Below, piece by piece: positions 42,782 to 52,114 of a stretch of DNA of 64,000 nucleotides. A model generated the notes under the pieces. It did not search any database and was not told the DNA's origin. It saw only the letters and a program-made list of their open reading frames with translations. Each line of letters begins with the position of its first letter. Position 1 is the stretch's first letter. The DNA comes from Bog-473 sp963836605. GTDB lineage: Bacteria > Actinomycetota > Acidimicrobiia > Acidimicrobiales > RAAP-2. A program made the position numbers and the translations under genes. The stretch lies in NCBI GenBank assembly GCA_963836605.1, contig CAWIKB010000011.1, forward strand, positions 124,001 through 188,000, read 5' to 3'.

Positions 42782-43531
42782 TCAGCGGCGCCGTTCCAAC
42801 CAACCCACCAGAATGGCCACGACTCGCGGATCGGCCCGGAGCCAGTGCCCCGCCCCGAAGATCTCCCGCAGGTCGTGGGGTCCCGAGGCGGCAGAGGCGA
42901 GAGCCCGGGCATCCTCCACCGGCGTGTCGGGGTCGTCGGCCCCGTGGATGACGAGGAGCGGTCGTCCCTTCAATTGTGCGGCGTCCTCTCGAGGGTGGAG
43001 GATCGAGAATTCCTTGGCCCAGGCGTCGGGCTCGGCAGGGAAGCCCGGGCTACGGATGACCCCCGTCCTGACACATCGTTCAATGAGCTCCCGGGGATGC
43101 CGCGTCAGTGGGTTCAGGTCGGCCGGGGTACCCAAACACGCCACTCCGGCCACTCGCTCGTCCCTCGCGGCCTGGTGCAGGGCCAGGACGCCCCCGAACC
43201 CGAAGCCGATCAACCAGCGCGGCGCGTCCGGGGCCACCTCGGACTCGATCAGGCGTTGCAGGTCGTCGATCCACCCTTGCGGGGAGAAATCTCCGCCGGA
43301 CTCCCCTACGCCCCTGAGGGTCCCGGTGACGGCGCGCCATGCCGTCTCCCGGGTGAGTCGATCCGCCAGGGCGGGGTACGTCTGCGCCACGTCGGCGGCT
43401 GATCCCTTGGCGCGGGGTAGGTCGTGGCAGATGACCACGTTCCCGTGCACCGGGGTTCCGGACGGCGCGGTGCTCGAGTACGCCCACAACTCGCCAGCCA
43501 CACCAGGCAGGAGCCGGAAGGGCCCCGCCAC
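42782..43531 (-). CDS. Alpha/beta hydrolase-fold protein lacking the nucleophile
   Basis: 249 residues. Fold landmarks are present: VVICHDLPR, the acid in VIHGADDPDTPVED, and a histidine in GAGHWLRAD. The nucleophile elbow reads GFGFGG, with Gly111 where the catalytic Ser, Cys or Asp should be. The protein may therefore be non-enzymatic or use another mechanism. GTG 43531 starts 1 nt after the acyl-CoA dehydrogenase stop, so the pair is co-transcribed. The upstream in-frame extension is antisense-like and was excluded. Confidence 0.75.
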   Translation of the reverse strand: MAGPFRLLPGVAGELWAYSSTAPSGTPVHGNVVICHDLPRAKGSAADVAQTYPALADRLTRETAWRAVTGTLRGVGESGGDFSPQGWIDDLQRLIESEVAPDAPRWLIGFGFGGVLALHQAARDERVAGVACLGTPADLNPLTRHPRELIERCVRTGVIRSPGFPAEPDAWAKEFSILHPREDAAQLKGRPLLVIHGADDPDTPVEDARALASAASGPHDLREIFGAGHWLRADPRVVAILVGWLERRR

Positions 43532-43532
43532 C

Positions 43533-44648
43533 CTAGATCCCGATGCGCTGGGCCAGAAGCTCGCGGTGATAGGCGGGATCGCCGAAGAGGAGCTCAGATG
43601 ACTTGGCCCGCTTGAAATACAGGTGGGCCGGGTGCTCCCAGGTGAAGCCGATGCCCCCGTGGATCTGGATGTTCTCGGCCGCAGCGTGGAAATAGGCCTC
43701 CGAGCAGTAGGACTTGCACAGACTGGCCACGACGGGCAGCTCGTCGGAGTCCTCGGCCGCCGCCCAGGCCGCGTAGTACGCCGCCGACTTGGCCGACTCG
43801 ACCTCGAGCAGCATGTCGGCGCACTTGTGCTTGATGGCCTGGAAGCTGCCGATGGGGCGACCGAATTGGATGCGGGTCTTGGCGTACTCCACCGAGGCGT
43901 CGAGCACACGCTGGGCCCCACCCACCTGCTCGGCGGCCAGCGCCACCGCGGCCAGGTCGAGGGTTTTGGCCAACCCGGCCTCGGCGCCGCCGTCGGTGCC
44001 GATCAACCACGCCGGGGTGGACGAGAACTCGAGCCGTGCCTGCTTGCGGGTCTGGTCCATGGTGGGCAGCGCCGTACGGGTCAGCCCTTCGGCATCACCC
44101 TTGACCCCGAAGAGCGAGACGCCGGCCGCTGTGCGGGCGGCCACCACGATCAGGTCGGCCACGTGCCCGTCGAGCACGAACATCTTGTGGCCGTCGATCG
44201 CCCAACCATCAGCCGTCGGCGCCGCCGCACACTCGATGCCGCCGAAGTCCCAGCGCCCGTTGTCCTCGGTGAGCGCCAGGGTCCCGATTGTCTCGCCCGA
44301 CGCGATGCCAGGGAGGAGGTACTCCTTCGCCTTGTTGTCGCCCGAGGTCAGTACGGCGTTGGCTGCCAGTACCACCGAGGAGAAGAACGGCGCGCAGAGC
44401 AGCGCAGCTCCCATCTCTTCGAGGACCACGATGAGCTCGACGTAGGTGAAGCCCGAGCCGCCGAACTCCTCGGGAATGGTGAGTGATTGCAATCCCAGCT
44501 GGTCGGCCATCTGGCCCCACACCGCCGGGTCGTAGCCCTCGGTGGTCTCCATGAGACGACGGACCTCGGTCTCGGGGGACTTCTCCGCCAGGAACCGGCG
44601 GACCGCGGTGCGGAGTTCTTCCTGCTCGTCACTAAAGGCGAAATTCAT
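43533..44648 (-). CDS. Acyl-CoA dehydrogenase
   Basis: 371 residues. FAD-dependent first step of beta-oxidation or a steroid side-chain analogue. Features: N-terminal FAFSDEQEELR, IPEEFGGSGFTYVE, ALTEDNGRWD, TRIQFGRPIGSFQAIKH and QIHGGIGFTWEHPAHLYFKRA near the C-terminus. This last block resembles the FadE/ChsE-type subunits that can act as heteromers. The catalytic base cannot be placed with certainty. Shine-Dalgarno GGGAG precedes ATG 44648. Confidence 0.88.
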   Translation of the reverse strand: MNFAFSDEQEELRTAVRRFLAEKSPETEVRRLMETTEGYDPAVWGQMADQLGLQSLTIPEEFGGSGFTYVELIVVLEEMGAALLCAPFFSSVVLAANAVLTSGDNKAKEYLLPGIASGETIGTLALTEDNGRWDFGGIECAAAPTADGWAIDGHKMFVLDGHVADLIVVAARTAAGVSLFGVKGDAEGLTRTALPTMDQTRKQARLEFSSTPAWLIGTDGGAEAGLAKTLDLAAVALAAEQVGGAQRVLDASVEYAKTRIQFGRPIGSFQAIKHKCADMLLEVESAKSAAYYAAWAAAEDSDELPVVASLCKSYCSEAYFHAAAENIQIHGGIGFTWEHPAHLYFKRAKSSELLFGDPAYHRELLAQRIGI

Positions 44649-44776
44649 GCGAGGACTCCCTTTGCCTGTTCCCCCGGCGGTCCGGCCGGTGGTGGTGCGC
44701 TGTTCCGACAGATCGCTGTCTACCAGAACCAGGGGCTCCGCGACCAGAAGCCCCCGCCGTGTGGGACGCTGGTGGC

Positions 44777-45394
44777 ATGGCAGATCTGGAGATGATTTGG
44801 AACGACTCGAGGGTCGAAGTCCACCAAATTGTGGTGGGACCCATGGACAACAACGTCTACGTGGTGCGGTGCCGCCGCACGGGCGATGCCATGCTCATTG
44901 ACGCCGCCAACGAGCATGAAGCCCTGCTCGAGATCTGCACGCGCCTCTCCGTCGGGCAGGTGGTCGAGACGCACGGTCATTGGGACCACATCCAGGCCGT
45001 GCCCGCCGTGCGGGAAGCCGGCATTTCGGTGGCCGTCACCAGCGCCGACGCGGCCATGCTGCCCAGTTACGACCTCCTGCTCACCGACGACGAGGTGCTC
45101 ACCGTCGGTGACCTGCGCGTCCGGACCCTGGCCACCCCGGGTCACACCCCCGGCTCCATCTGCTTCGCCGTCGAAGGAACCCCGCTGCTCTTCTCGGGCG
45201 ACACCCTCTTTCCCGGCGGTCCCGGGACGACCAAGCTCGAGGGAGGAGATTTTGGCGCGGTCATCACCTCGATCGACCGCCGGATCTTCGCCAAATTCGA
45301 CCCCGATACCGTGGTCCTTCCCGGTCACGGCCTGGCCACGACGGTGGGAGAAGAGGCCCCTCACCTGCAAGAATGGGTGGATCGTGGGTGGTAG
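44777..45394 (+). CDS. MBL-fold metallo-hydrolase (glyoxalase II-like)
   Basis: 205 residues. Zinc-binding motif THGHWDH, a second His in TPGHTPGS, Asp in FSGDTLFPGG, and a final PGHG. This arrangement is that of glyoxalase II-type thioesterases and related sulfur hydrolases. It ends 48 nt before sufC1 on the same strand. A sulfur-related role is possible from context but unproven. ATG 44777 follows an unconserved extension. Confidence 0.85.
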   Translation: MADLEMIWNDSRVEVHQIVVGPMDNNVYVVRCRRTGDAMLIDAANEHEALLEICTRLSVGQVVETHGHWDHIQAVPAVREAGISVAVTSADAAMLPSYDLLLTDDEVLTVGDLRVRTLATPGHTPGSICFAVEGTPLLFSGDTLFPGGPGTTKLEGGDFGAVITSIDRRIFAKFDPDTVVLPGHGLATTVGEEAPHLQEWVDRGW

Positions 45395-45419
45395 GCCGGA
45401 CCCGTTGCCGCAATACCTG

Positions 45420-45441
45420 ACCAAAACGGTAGACTTTTGGT
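45420..45441. promoter_or_regulatory. Perfect 7-bp inverted repeat (operator candidate) before sufC1
   Basis: ACCAAAA, 8-nt spacer, TTTTGGT. The palindrome spans the -10 box of sufC1 and ends 1 nt before its ATG, so a bound regulator would block transcription. Size fits an Rrf2- or ArsR-like dimer. The regulator is unknown. Confidence 0.6.
45430..45435 (+). promoter_or_regulatory. -10 box of sufC1-sufS-sufU
   Basis: TAGACT, 7 nt before ATG 45443, inside the palindrome. A TTGCCG at 45405-45410 is a possible -35 with a 19-nt spacer. Confidence 0.5.
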
Positions 45442-45442
45442 G

Positions 45443-46179
<737 letters not shown>

Positions 46180-46183
<4 letters not shown>

Positions 46184-47424
46184 GCATGGCCATTCCCTTG
46201 AACGTCGAGGCGCTGCGCAAGGATTTCCCCCTCCTGACCCGCACGGTCCACGACCGGCCCATCGTCTATCTCGATTCGGCCTCCTCCGCCCTGCAGCCTC
46301 AGTCGGTCATCGGGGCCATGACGCGCTACTACGAGACGACCCACGCCAACGTGCACCGGGGCGTGTACGCCACGGCGGAGGAATCCACCAACTTGTACGA
46401 ACACGCCCGGATCATGGCCGGTCGCTTCATCGGCGCGGCCGATCCTGCCCGCGAGATCGTCTTCACCAAGAACACGACCGAGTCACTGAACCTGGTGGCG
46501 CACTCATGGGGCCGGGCCAACTTGAAGCCGGGCGATCGCATCCTGCTCACCGAGATGGAGCACCACGCCAACGTCGTGCCGTGGCTGATGCTGGCCGAGG
46601 AGATCGGGCTGGAGATCCGCTACATCCCGATCGACGGCCAGGGGCGGCTCGACCTCGACGATCTGGCGACTCTGGTGGCCGGAGTGAAACTGGTTGGTAT
46701 CTCCGCCATGTCCAATGTGCTGGGCACCATCAATCCGGTGCGCGAGATCGCCGCCGTGGCGCACGGTGCCGGCGCCGTCGTCGTCGCCGACGGCGCGCAG
46801 TTGGTGCCCCACTCGCCCATGAACGTGACCGACTACGGAGCGGACTTTCTCGCGTTCTCGGCCCACAAGATGATGGGGCCGACCGGGATCGGGGTGCTGT
46901 GGGCCCGCAGAGAACTGCTCGAGGCCATGCCGCCCTTCCTCGGGGGCGGGGGCATGATCCTCGACGTGAAGCTCGACTCCTTCCGCGCCGCGCCGCCGCC
47001 GGCCCGCTTCGAGGCCGGAACGCCACCCATCGCGGAGGCGGTGGGCCTGGCCGCGGCCATCGAGTATCTCGATGAGATCGGCCTGGACCGCATCCGGGCC
47101 CACGAGTTCGCCCTGACCAACCACGCCCTGGCCCGCCTGGAGGAGAAACTCGGCACCGATTGCCACATCTTCGGTCCACCGGCGGGTCCCGACCGGGGCG
47201 GGGTCCTCTCCATCGCGTACCGCGACGTGCACGCCCACGACCTGGCCCAGGTGCTCGACCAATTCGGCGTCTGCGTGCGTCCCGGCCACCACTGCGCCAA
47301 ACCGCTCATGCGCAAACTCGGTGTGCAGGCCACCGCCCGCGCCTCATTGTCCCTGTTCAGCGACGAACACGACATCGAAGTGCTGATTGAAGGACTCCTG
47401 GAAGCCGGTAGATTGTTCGGGTGA
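46180..47424 (+). CDS. sufS: Cysteine desulfurase SufS
   Basis: 414 residues, PLP enzyme. Takes sulfur from cysteine as an enzyme persulfide. PLP lysine in FSAHKMMGPTG, the cofactor-contacting EMEHHANVVPW block, and the active-site Cys in RPGHHCAKPLM mark it as group II. ATG 46180 overlaps the sufC stop. Followed 25 nt later by sufU, its usual zinc-dependent partner. Confidence 0.94.
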
Positions 47425-47449
47425 CGTCTCAAGCACCCGAGGTCGCCTG

Positions 47450-47932
47450 ATGGGCGACCTCGACGATCTGTACCGGGAGATCATCCTCGATCACTATCGC
47501 TCCCCCCGGAACCGGGGTGAGCTCGAATCGCCACCGGCGCACCGGGTCGAAGGTTTCAATCCCCTGTGCGGTGACGAGGTGGTGGTGAGCCTCCTGGTCG
47601 AGGACGGCAAGCTCTCCGACCTGAAAATCGGCGGCTCGGGCTGCTCCATCAGCCAGTCGTCGGCGTCACTCATGTCCTCTGCGGTCAAGGGAAAATCGGT
47701 GGACGAAGTCCATCAGCTCATCCGCACCTTCAAGGGGATGATGTCGATCCACGAGGCCCTGCTCGATCACGAGAGCGAGGCCGAGGAGCCCGAGGCCATC
47801 GACGTCGGGCAGCTCGGTGAGTTGGCCGCGCTCCAGGGCGTGGTGAAGTTCCCCGTGCGCATCAAGTGCGCCACTCTCAGCTGGAATGCCCTGGCCCAGG
47901 GCCTCGACGAGGTGGCGGTCGAAGCTTCATAG
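47450..47932 (+). CDS. sufU: SufU, zinc-dependent sulfur acceptor/IscU-like protein
   Basis: 160 residues. Takes sulfur from SufS and passes it to the SufBCD scaffold. Three conserved cysteines are visible: FNPLCGD, GSGCSIS and KCATLSWN. The insertion between the second and third cysteine regions is that of SufU rather than IscU. ATG 47450 gives the standard start (LYREIILDHYRSPRNRG). Last gene of the plus-strand suf unit. Confidence 0.93.
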   Translation: MGDLDDLYREIILDHYRSPRNRGELESPPAHRVEGFNPLCGDEVVVSLLVEDGKLSDLKIGGSGCSISQSSASLMSSAVKGKSVDEVHQLIRTFKGMMSIHEALLDHESEAEEPEAIDVGQLGELAALQGVVKFPVRIKCATLSWNALAQGLDEVAVEAS

Positions 47933-48035
47933 CGTGACGGCCCGTGGTGACGTGGGCTCCCTCGTGACCCGGACCACGTCCCGGGCGCTCGCTCGTACCC
48001 GAACGCCGAGACAGCAGCGACAGCCGTTGTGCCGA

Positions 48036-49520
48036 TCAGCAGGGCCGAGGGTCGTACGGCGGGATGGCCGCTGGGGCCGTCGCCGATGACGGGTTGGTGG
48101 TGGCCGAACCCGACGGTGCGGCGGTCGTCGCGGTGCTCCCCGCCGTTCCCGTGCTTCCCGTGCTCCCGGTGGCTCCCGCGCTCGCCGAGGCCCCCGAGGT
48201 CGAGAGCGCGCTGCCGTACTGATCGAGCGGTGGGGTCTTGGGCGTCTCGGGGGCGGCCCCGAGGAACTGGGTCACCATCTGGGTGGCGGTGGGCTCCTGG
48301 ACGACTTGCACGTCCTCGCCGTAGGGCGCGTAGAGAGCCCCGTTGGTCGGCAGGGTGTACGTCTGCAGTGACGAACCCGAGAAGGCGTGGTACTTCTGCG
48401 CCAGTGACAGCAGGGCGGTGGCGCTCAGGTTGTTGTCGAGCGTGACGTCATGGGTGAGGGAATTGATGAACGACACCGCTTGCACCGGGTTGTACGTCGA
48501 CTTCGCCTTGTTCACCACCGCTTCGATCATCAGGTCCTGCCGCTCGATGCGGCCGATGTCACCGGACTCGTCGCTGTGCCAATAGCCGTTTTGGTACCAC
48601 TCGAAATGGCGCGATCGGGAGAGGGCCAAGGCCTGATCCCCCGACACGGTCTGGCAGGTGCCCGCCTGAAGGTTGAGGCCGGTGCAGTTCGAATACACGC
48701 CGTTGGCGTTGCAGTCGCCGTAGTCCTTGACCGGGTACGGCACATTCAGCGACACTCCGCCCAGCGCGTTGACGGCGTCCATGAGGCCGAAGAAGTTGAC
48801 CACGATCCAGTGGCTGATGGGGATGCCGAAGGTGTTCTGGATCGTCTGCACCAGACCGTTGGCACCGGTGCCGCTCGGGTCCGGATCGTTCGGACCGACG
48901 GAGAAGGCGGCGTTCAATTTGTTCGGGTTCGACACGCCCGACGAGGTCGGTACGCCCGAGAGGTGCACGAAGGTGTCGCGGGGCAACGAGAGGACGCTCG
49001 CCGTGCCGGCCTTCGGATCGACGTGGATGATCTTGATGGTGTCACTGCGTTGGCCGCCGGCGTTCGACGAGTTGCCGAACTGCTGCGCCTGGGCGGCGGT
49101 CTCTCCGGATCGGGTGTCAGAACCGACCACCAGGACGTTGTAGGGCGCCCCGTCGGCCACCGCGGCACACGCTGGGCACGGCGCCCGCTTGATGTTGCCC
49201 AGCTCATACTGGACGAGGGCGAATCCGCCGGCGGCGATGACCACGATGAAGGCGACCAGGACGATCGCCACCCGCAGGAGGCGCTGCCCCGCCGTCTTGC
49301 GTGGCTTGCCCGACCTCTTGGTCTTGCGGCCGCGGCCTGAGCTCTGGTCGATGCGGGCTCCCAACGCCTGCAACCCCGATTGGTTCGCCACCTCACCGGA
49401 CCTGGCTCCGCCCGGCACCTGTTGACCGAGGGATTCCAGTCCACCCGCGTTGGCACCCTTGGCACGCGCACTTCGGGAGGAGCGGCTGGACCCGTCGTCC
49501 GGGGGACGACCGTTCGCCAT
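48036..49520 (-). CDS. LytR-CpsA-Psr (LCP) family glycopolymer phosphotransferase
   Basis: 494 residues. A basic, Ser/Gly/Arg-rich cytoplasmic tail (1-80), one membrane helix (about 81-104), then an extracytoplasmic LCP domain: VVGSDTRSG, RSDTIKIIHVDP, SLPRDTFV and a DQALALSRSRH region with arginine residues for pyrophosphate binding. LCP enzymes attach glycopolymers to peptidoglycan. The tail after residue 430 is Ser/Thr/Gly/Ala-rich low complexity, perhaps wall-spanning. ATG 49520 has a TACCGT -10 box 8 nt upstream. It interrupts the suf region without functional link. Confidence 0.9.
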   Translation of the reverse strand: MANGRPPDDGSSRSSRSARAKGANAGGLESLGQQVPGGARSGEVANQSGLQALGARIDQSSGRGRKTKRSGKPRKTAGQRLLRVAIVLVAFIVVIAAGGFALVQYELGNIKRAPCPACAAVADGAPYNVLVVGSDTRSGETAAQAQQFGNSSNAGGQRSDTIKIIHVDPKAGTASVLSLPRDTFVHLSGVPTSSGVSNPNKLNAAFSVGPNDPDPSGTGANGLVQTIQNTFGIPISHWIVVNFFGLMDAVNALGGVSLNVPYPVKDYGDCNANGVYSNCTGLNLQAGTCQTVSGDQALALSRSRHFEWYQNGYWHSDESGDIGRIERQDLMIEAVVNKAKSTYNPVQAVSFINSLTHDVTLDNNLSATALLSLAQKYHAFSGSSLQTYTLPTNGALYAPYGEDVQVVQEPTATQMVTQFLGAAPETPKTPPLDQYGSALSTSGASASAGATGSTGSTGTAGSTATTAAPSGSATTNPSSATAPAAIPPYDPRPC

Positions 49521-49528
49521 GGCTGTTT

Positions 49529-49534
49529 ACGGTA
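49529..49534 (-). promoter_or_regulatory. -10 box of the LCP gene
   Basis: TACCGT, 8 nt before the ATG at 49520. Confidence 0.45.
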
Positions 49535-49595
49535 CCAAGCTGGACCTTCGGATTGGGGGCACCCGGCTCAGGCTCCGTGCCGGTGCTGGCCCTGG

Positions 49596-50327
49596 TCAGC
49601 TGCCGGTGCTGGTGCCGTAGCCGACGTAGCCGGTCTCTTCCAGCTCCAACGCCAGTGCGGCATCCCCGCTGGCCACGATGCGCCCGTCCACCATGACGTG
49701 CACCACGTCAGCTTCCAGCTCGACCAGGAAGCGATGGAAGTGGGTGACGGCGAGGATGCCGACCTCCCACTCCAAGGTGGCCAGCTGGAGACGCCGGGCC
49801 ACCGCGCCGAGAGCGTCGACGTCAAGGCCCGAATCGATCTCGTCGAGGATGCACAAGGCCGGTTGCAGGACACCGAGCTGCACCATCTCGGTGCGCTTCT
49901 TCTCCCCGCCCGAGAGATCGACGTTCAAGGGACGGGTCAGCAGGCTCGTCTCCAGCCCGACGGCCCGAGCTTCGGTCGTGAGCCGTTGGTCGAGGGTGTC
50001 TGTATCCGTCCCGCCACCGGCGACGTCCAGCAGGGAGCGCAGGCCGACCCCGGGCACCTCCACCGGATGCTGCAAGGCCAGGAACATCCCGGCCCGGGCG
50101 CGCTCCCAGGCCGGAAGCCCCACCAGCTCCTGCCCGTCCATGCGAATGCTCCCGGCCGTGATGGTGGTGCCGGGACGGCCCATCAACGCGTGAGCCAGCG
50201 TGCTCTTGCCCGACCCGTTCGGTCCCATGATCACGTGGACCTCGCCGCTGTTCACCTCGAGGTCGACCCCGTGCAGCACCTCGCGCCCGGCCACCGACGC
50301 GTGCAGGCCCTCCACCACGAAGTTCAT
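49596..50327 (-). CDS. sufC: Fe-S cluster assembly ATPase SufC (copy 2, divergent)
   Basis: 243 residues. Walker A GPNGSGKST, signature LSGGEKKRTE, Walker B ILDEIDSGLDVDAL and the H-loop His in LAVTHFHRFL are intact. The middle region (FLALQHPVEVPGV and following) and C-terminus differ clearly from copy 1 at 45443. It follows sufD and a Rieske ferredoxin, the usual actinobacterial order, so this copy may be the SufD partner. The ATG at 50327 overlaps the Rieske stop (ATGA). Confidence 0.9.
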   Translation of the reverse strand: MNFVVEGLHASVAGREVLHGVDLEVNSGEVHVIMGPNGSGKSTLAHALMGRPGTTITAGSIRMDGQELVGLPAWERARAGMFLALQHPVEVPGVGLRSLLDVAGGGTDTDTLDQRLTTEARAVGLETSLLTRPLNVDLSGGEKKRTEMVQLGVLQPALCILDEIDSGLDVDALGAVARRLQLATLEWEVGILAVTHFHRFLVELEADVVHVMVDGRIVASGDAALALELEETGYVGYGTSTGS

Positions 50328-50641
50328 GGCAGCACCACCGAGACGTTGCCATCGGCGATCTCCACTTGATACACGGCGATCGCATGGGTGGCGGGCAAGG
50401 AGCAGGGGTTGCCGGTCAGCAGGTCGAAGGTGCTGCCGTGCCGTGGGCACTCGATCTCGCACTCGTCAACCCATACTTCGCCTTCGGCCAAGGAGTAGTC
50501 CTCGTGGCTGCAGCGATCCGACACGGCGTGAAACTCGTCTTCCACGCGGACCAGGGCGATGCGGTGGCCGGCCACGTCGAAGCGCTTGGCCTGGCCCGAC
50601 GACAGGTCATCGACCCGGCACAGTGTCACGGTCTCAGGCAT
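50324..50641 (-). CDS. Rieske [2Fe-2S] ferredoxin-like protein of the suf operon
   Basis: 105 residues. Cluster ligands: C-x-H in DRCSHEDYSLAEG and C-x2-H in ECPRHGSTFD. The family resembles ferredoxin subunits of ring-hydroxylating oxygenases, but within suf operons the role is probably electron supply or cluster sensing. ATG 50641 overlaps the sufD stop by 8 nt; an in-frame extension upstream is not Rieske-like. Note that the protein itself is an Fe-S client. Confidence 0.9.
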   Translation of the reverse strand: MPETVTLCRVDDLSSGQAKRFDVAGHRIALVRVEDEFHAVSDRCSHEDYSLAEGEVWVDECEIECPRHGSTFDLLTGNPCSLPATHAIAVYQVEIADGNVSVVLP

Positions 50642-52007
50642 GGGCGGCCTCGGGATGGGTGCGCTGCCCGAAAGCGACATCGAGTCGCTCGCGGACTTCT
50701 CGCCGCAGCAGCGGCGTCACCGCCGGGATGGGCCCGCGATCGATGATGGCATCGAAGAAGCCGCGCACGATGAGGCCCTCGGCCGCGTCGGGGGCAATCC
50801 CCCGGGACTCGATGTAGTAGCGCTGATCCTCGTCGATCGGCCCCACCGTGGAGGCATGAGAGCACTTGACGTCGTTCTCGAGGATGTCGAGGTTGGGCAC
50901 CGAGTCGGCGTGCGCCCCCTCGTCCAGCACCAAATTGTTGTTGGTCTGCCGGGCGTCGGTGCGAACGGCGCCACGGTGTACCCGGATGAGGCCGCTGTAG
51001 ACCGACCGGGAGTTTCCCGCCACCGCCCCTTGGCACAGCAGCTGACTGCGGGTGCGCGGCGCCACATGGTCCTGCAGGGTGCGGATGTCGTGGACCTGGG
51101 TTCCGTTCCCCAGGTAGGCCGAGAGGATCTCACTCTCGGCTCCCTTGCCCTGCGCCGCGACATCGGCTCGCACGCGGTCGTAGTCGCCACCCAGTCCGAC
51201 GGTGAAGGTGCGCAGCCGGGCGTCCCGCCCGCCGCACGCGGCCACGCGTGCGATCGACCAGGCGGCGACGTTGAGTACCTGCAACGAGACGTAGGAGAGC
51301 GACGCCCCGTCCCCGGCGTCGAGCTCGGTGACCGGCACCACGAGTGAACGGTCGTCGCCCACCGTCCCGGCGTAGACCTCGACCACAGCGGCCCGGGCGT
51401 TCTCGCCGAGCCGGACCGAAGTGCGCGGAAAGGCAGCCGTTCCCGTCGCCACCGCCTCGTCCTGGTCGCACCAGTGCACGATGAGGATGGGCGCAGGAAC
51501 CTCCACGCCGGCGGGAACGTCGACCAGCACGGCGTCGGGAAAGAACGCGTCATTGAGGCGAACGAGGGAGTCCCCTCCCTCCATGACGTGACCCACCATG
51601 TCCGGGGCGCCGGGCACGTCGTCCGTCCCGCCGAAATGGAATCGGGGGTTCTCCGGGGCGATGACGAACTCCCCCGGGTGCCCGTTGTGCACCAGGACCT
51701 GACCCGACAACGAGCCGAGCATGGCCGCCACCGAATCGCGGTAGGCCCGGCCGTCCTGGGTGGGGCCGGACGGCCCGGAGGCCGGGGCGAATGCCTCCAG
51801 CTCGAGGTCGTTGATGGGCGAGTACCGCCACACCTCCTCGCTCTCCGATGGGAGCTCCGACGATGCGAATGCCGCATAGCCGGACTCCCGGCGGGCGCGG
51901 AGCCACGGGGGCCCGGGCAGGGCGGCAGCATCCTCGGCGCGAAATGTGGACAGGTCAACCTCTCTCAGTCGGGGGTGCCAGGCACCGCGGGCGGCACGGC
52001 ACCGCAA
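50634..52007 (-). CDS. sufD: Fe-S cluster assembly scaffold SufD
   Basis: Up to 457 residues. Right-handed beta-helix scaffold subunit that pairs with SufB. Recognised by YSGLIRVHRGAVRTDARQTNNNL, KCSHASTVGPIDEDQRYYIESRG and the terminal RGFFDAIID. The start is uncertain: the frame opens at TTG 52007, but a Shine-Dalgarno-like GAGAGAGG is 12 codons further in and no ATG/GTG follows closely. The gene is divergent from the isomerase at 52115. Confidence 0.9.
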   Translation of the reverse strand: MRCRAARGAWHPRLREVDLSTFRAEDAAALPGPPWLRARRESGYAAFASSELPSESEEVWRYSPINDLELEAFAPASGPSGPTQDGRAYRDSVAAMLGSLSGQVLVHNGHPGEFVIAPENPRFHFGGTDDVPGAPDMVGHVMEGGDSLVRLNDAFFPDAVLVDVPAGVEVPAPILIVHWCDQDEAVATGTAAFPRTSVRLGENARAAVVEVYAGTVGDDRSLVVPVTELDAGDGASLSYVSLQVLNVAAWSIARVAACGGRDARLRTFTVGLGGDYDRVRADVAAQGKGAESEILSAYLGNGTQVHDIRTLQDHVAPRTRSQLLCQGAVAGNSRSVYSGLIRVHRGAVRTDARQTNNNLVLDEGAHADSVPNLDILENDVKCSHASTVGPIDEDQRYYIESRGIAPDAAEGLIVRGFFDAIIDRGPIPAVTPLLRREVRERLDVAFGQRTHPEAAHA

Positions 52008-52102
52008 CTGTGGACCGCACCAGACCGCGTCGGGACGGGCATCGAGCGGATGTACCGCTCACCCACTCTAATGGTCAACCCGAGCCACCTTTTCCGCCCG
52101 GT

Positions 52103-52108
52103 TAGCCT
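52103..52108 (+). promoter_or_regulatory. -10 box of the dienoyl-CoA isomerase-like gene
   Basis: TAGCCT, 6 nt before the ATG at 52115. Confidence 0.4.
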
Positions 52109-52114
52109 GCGAAG

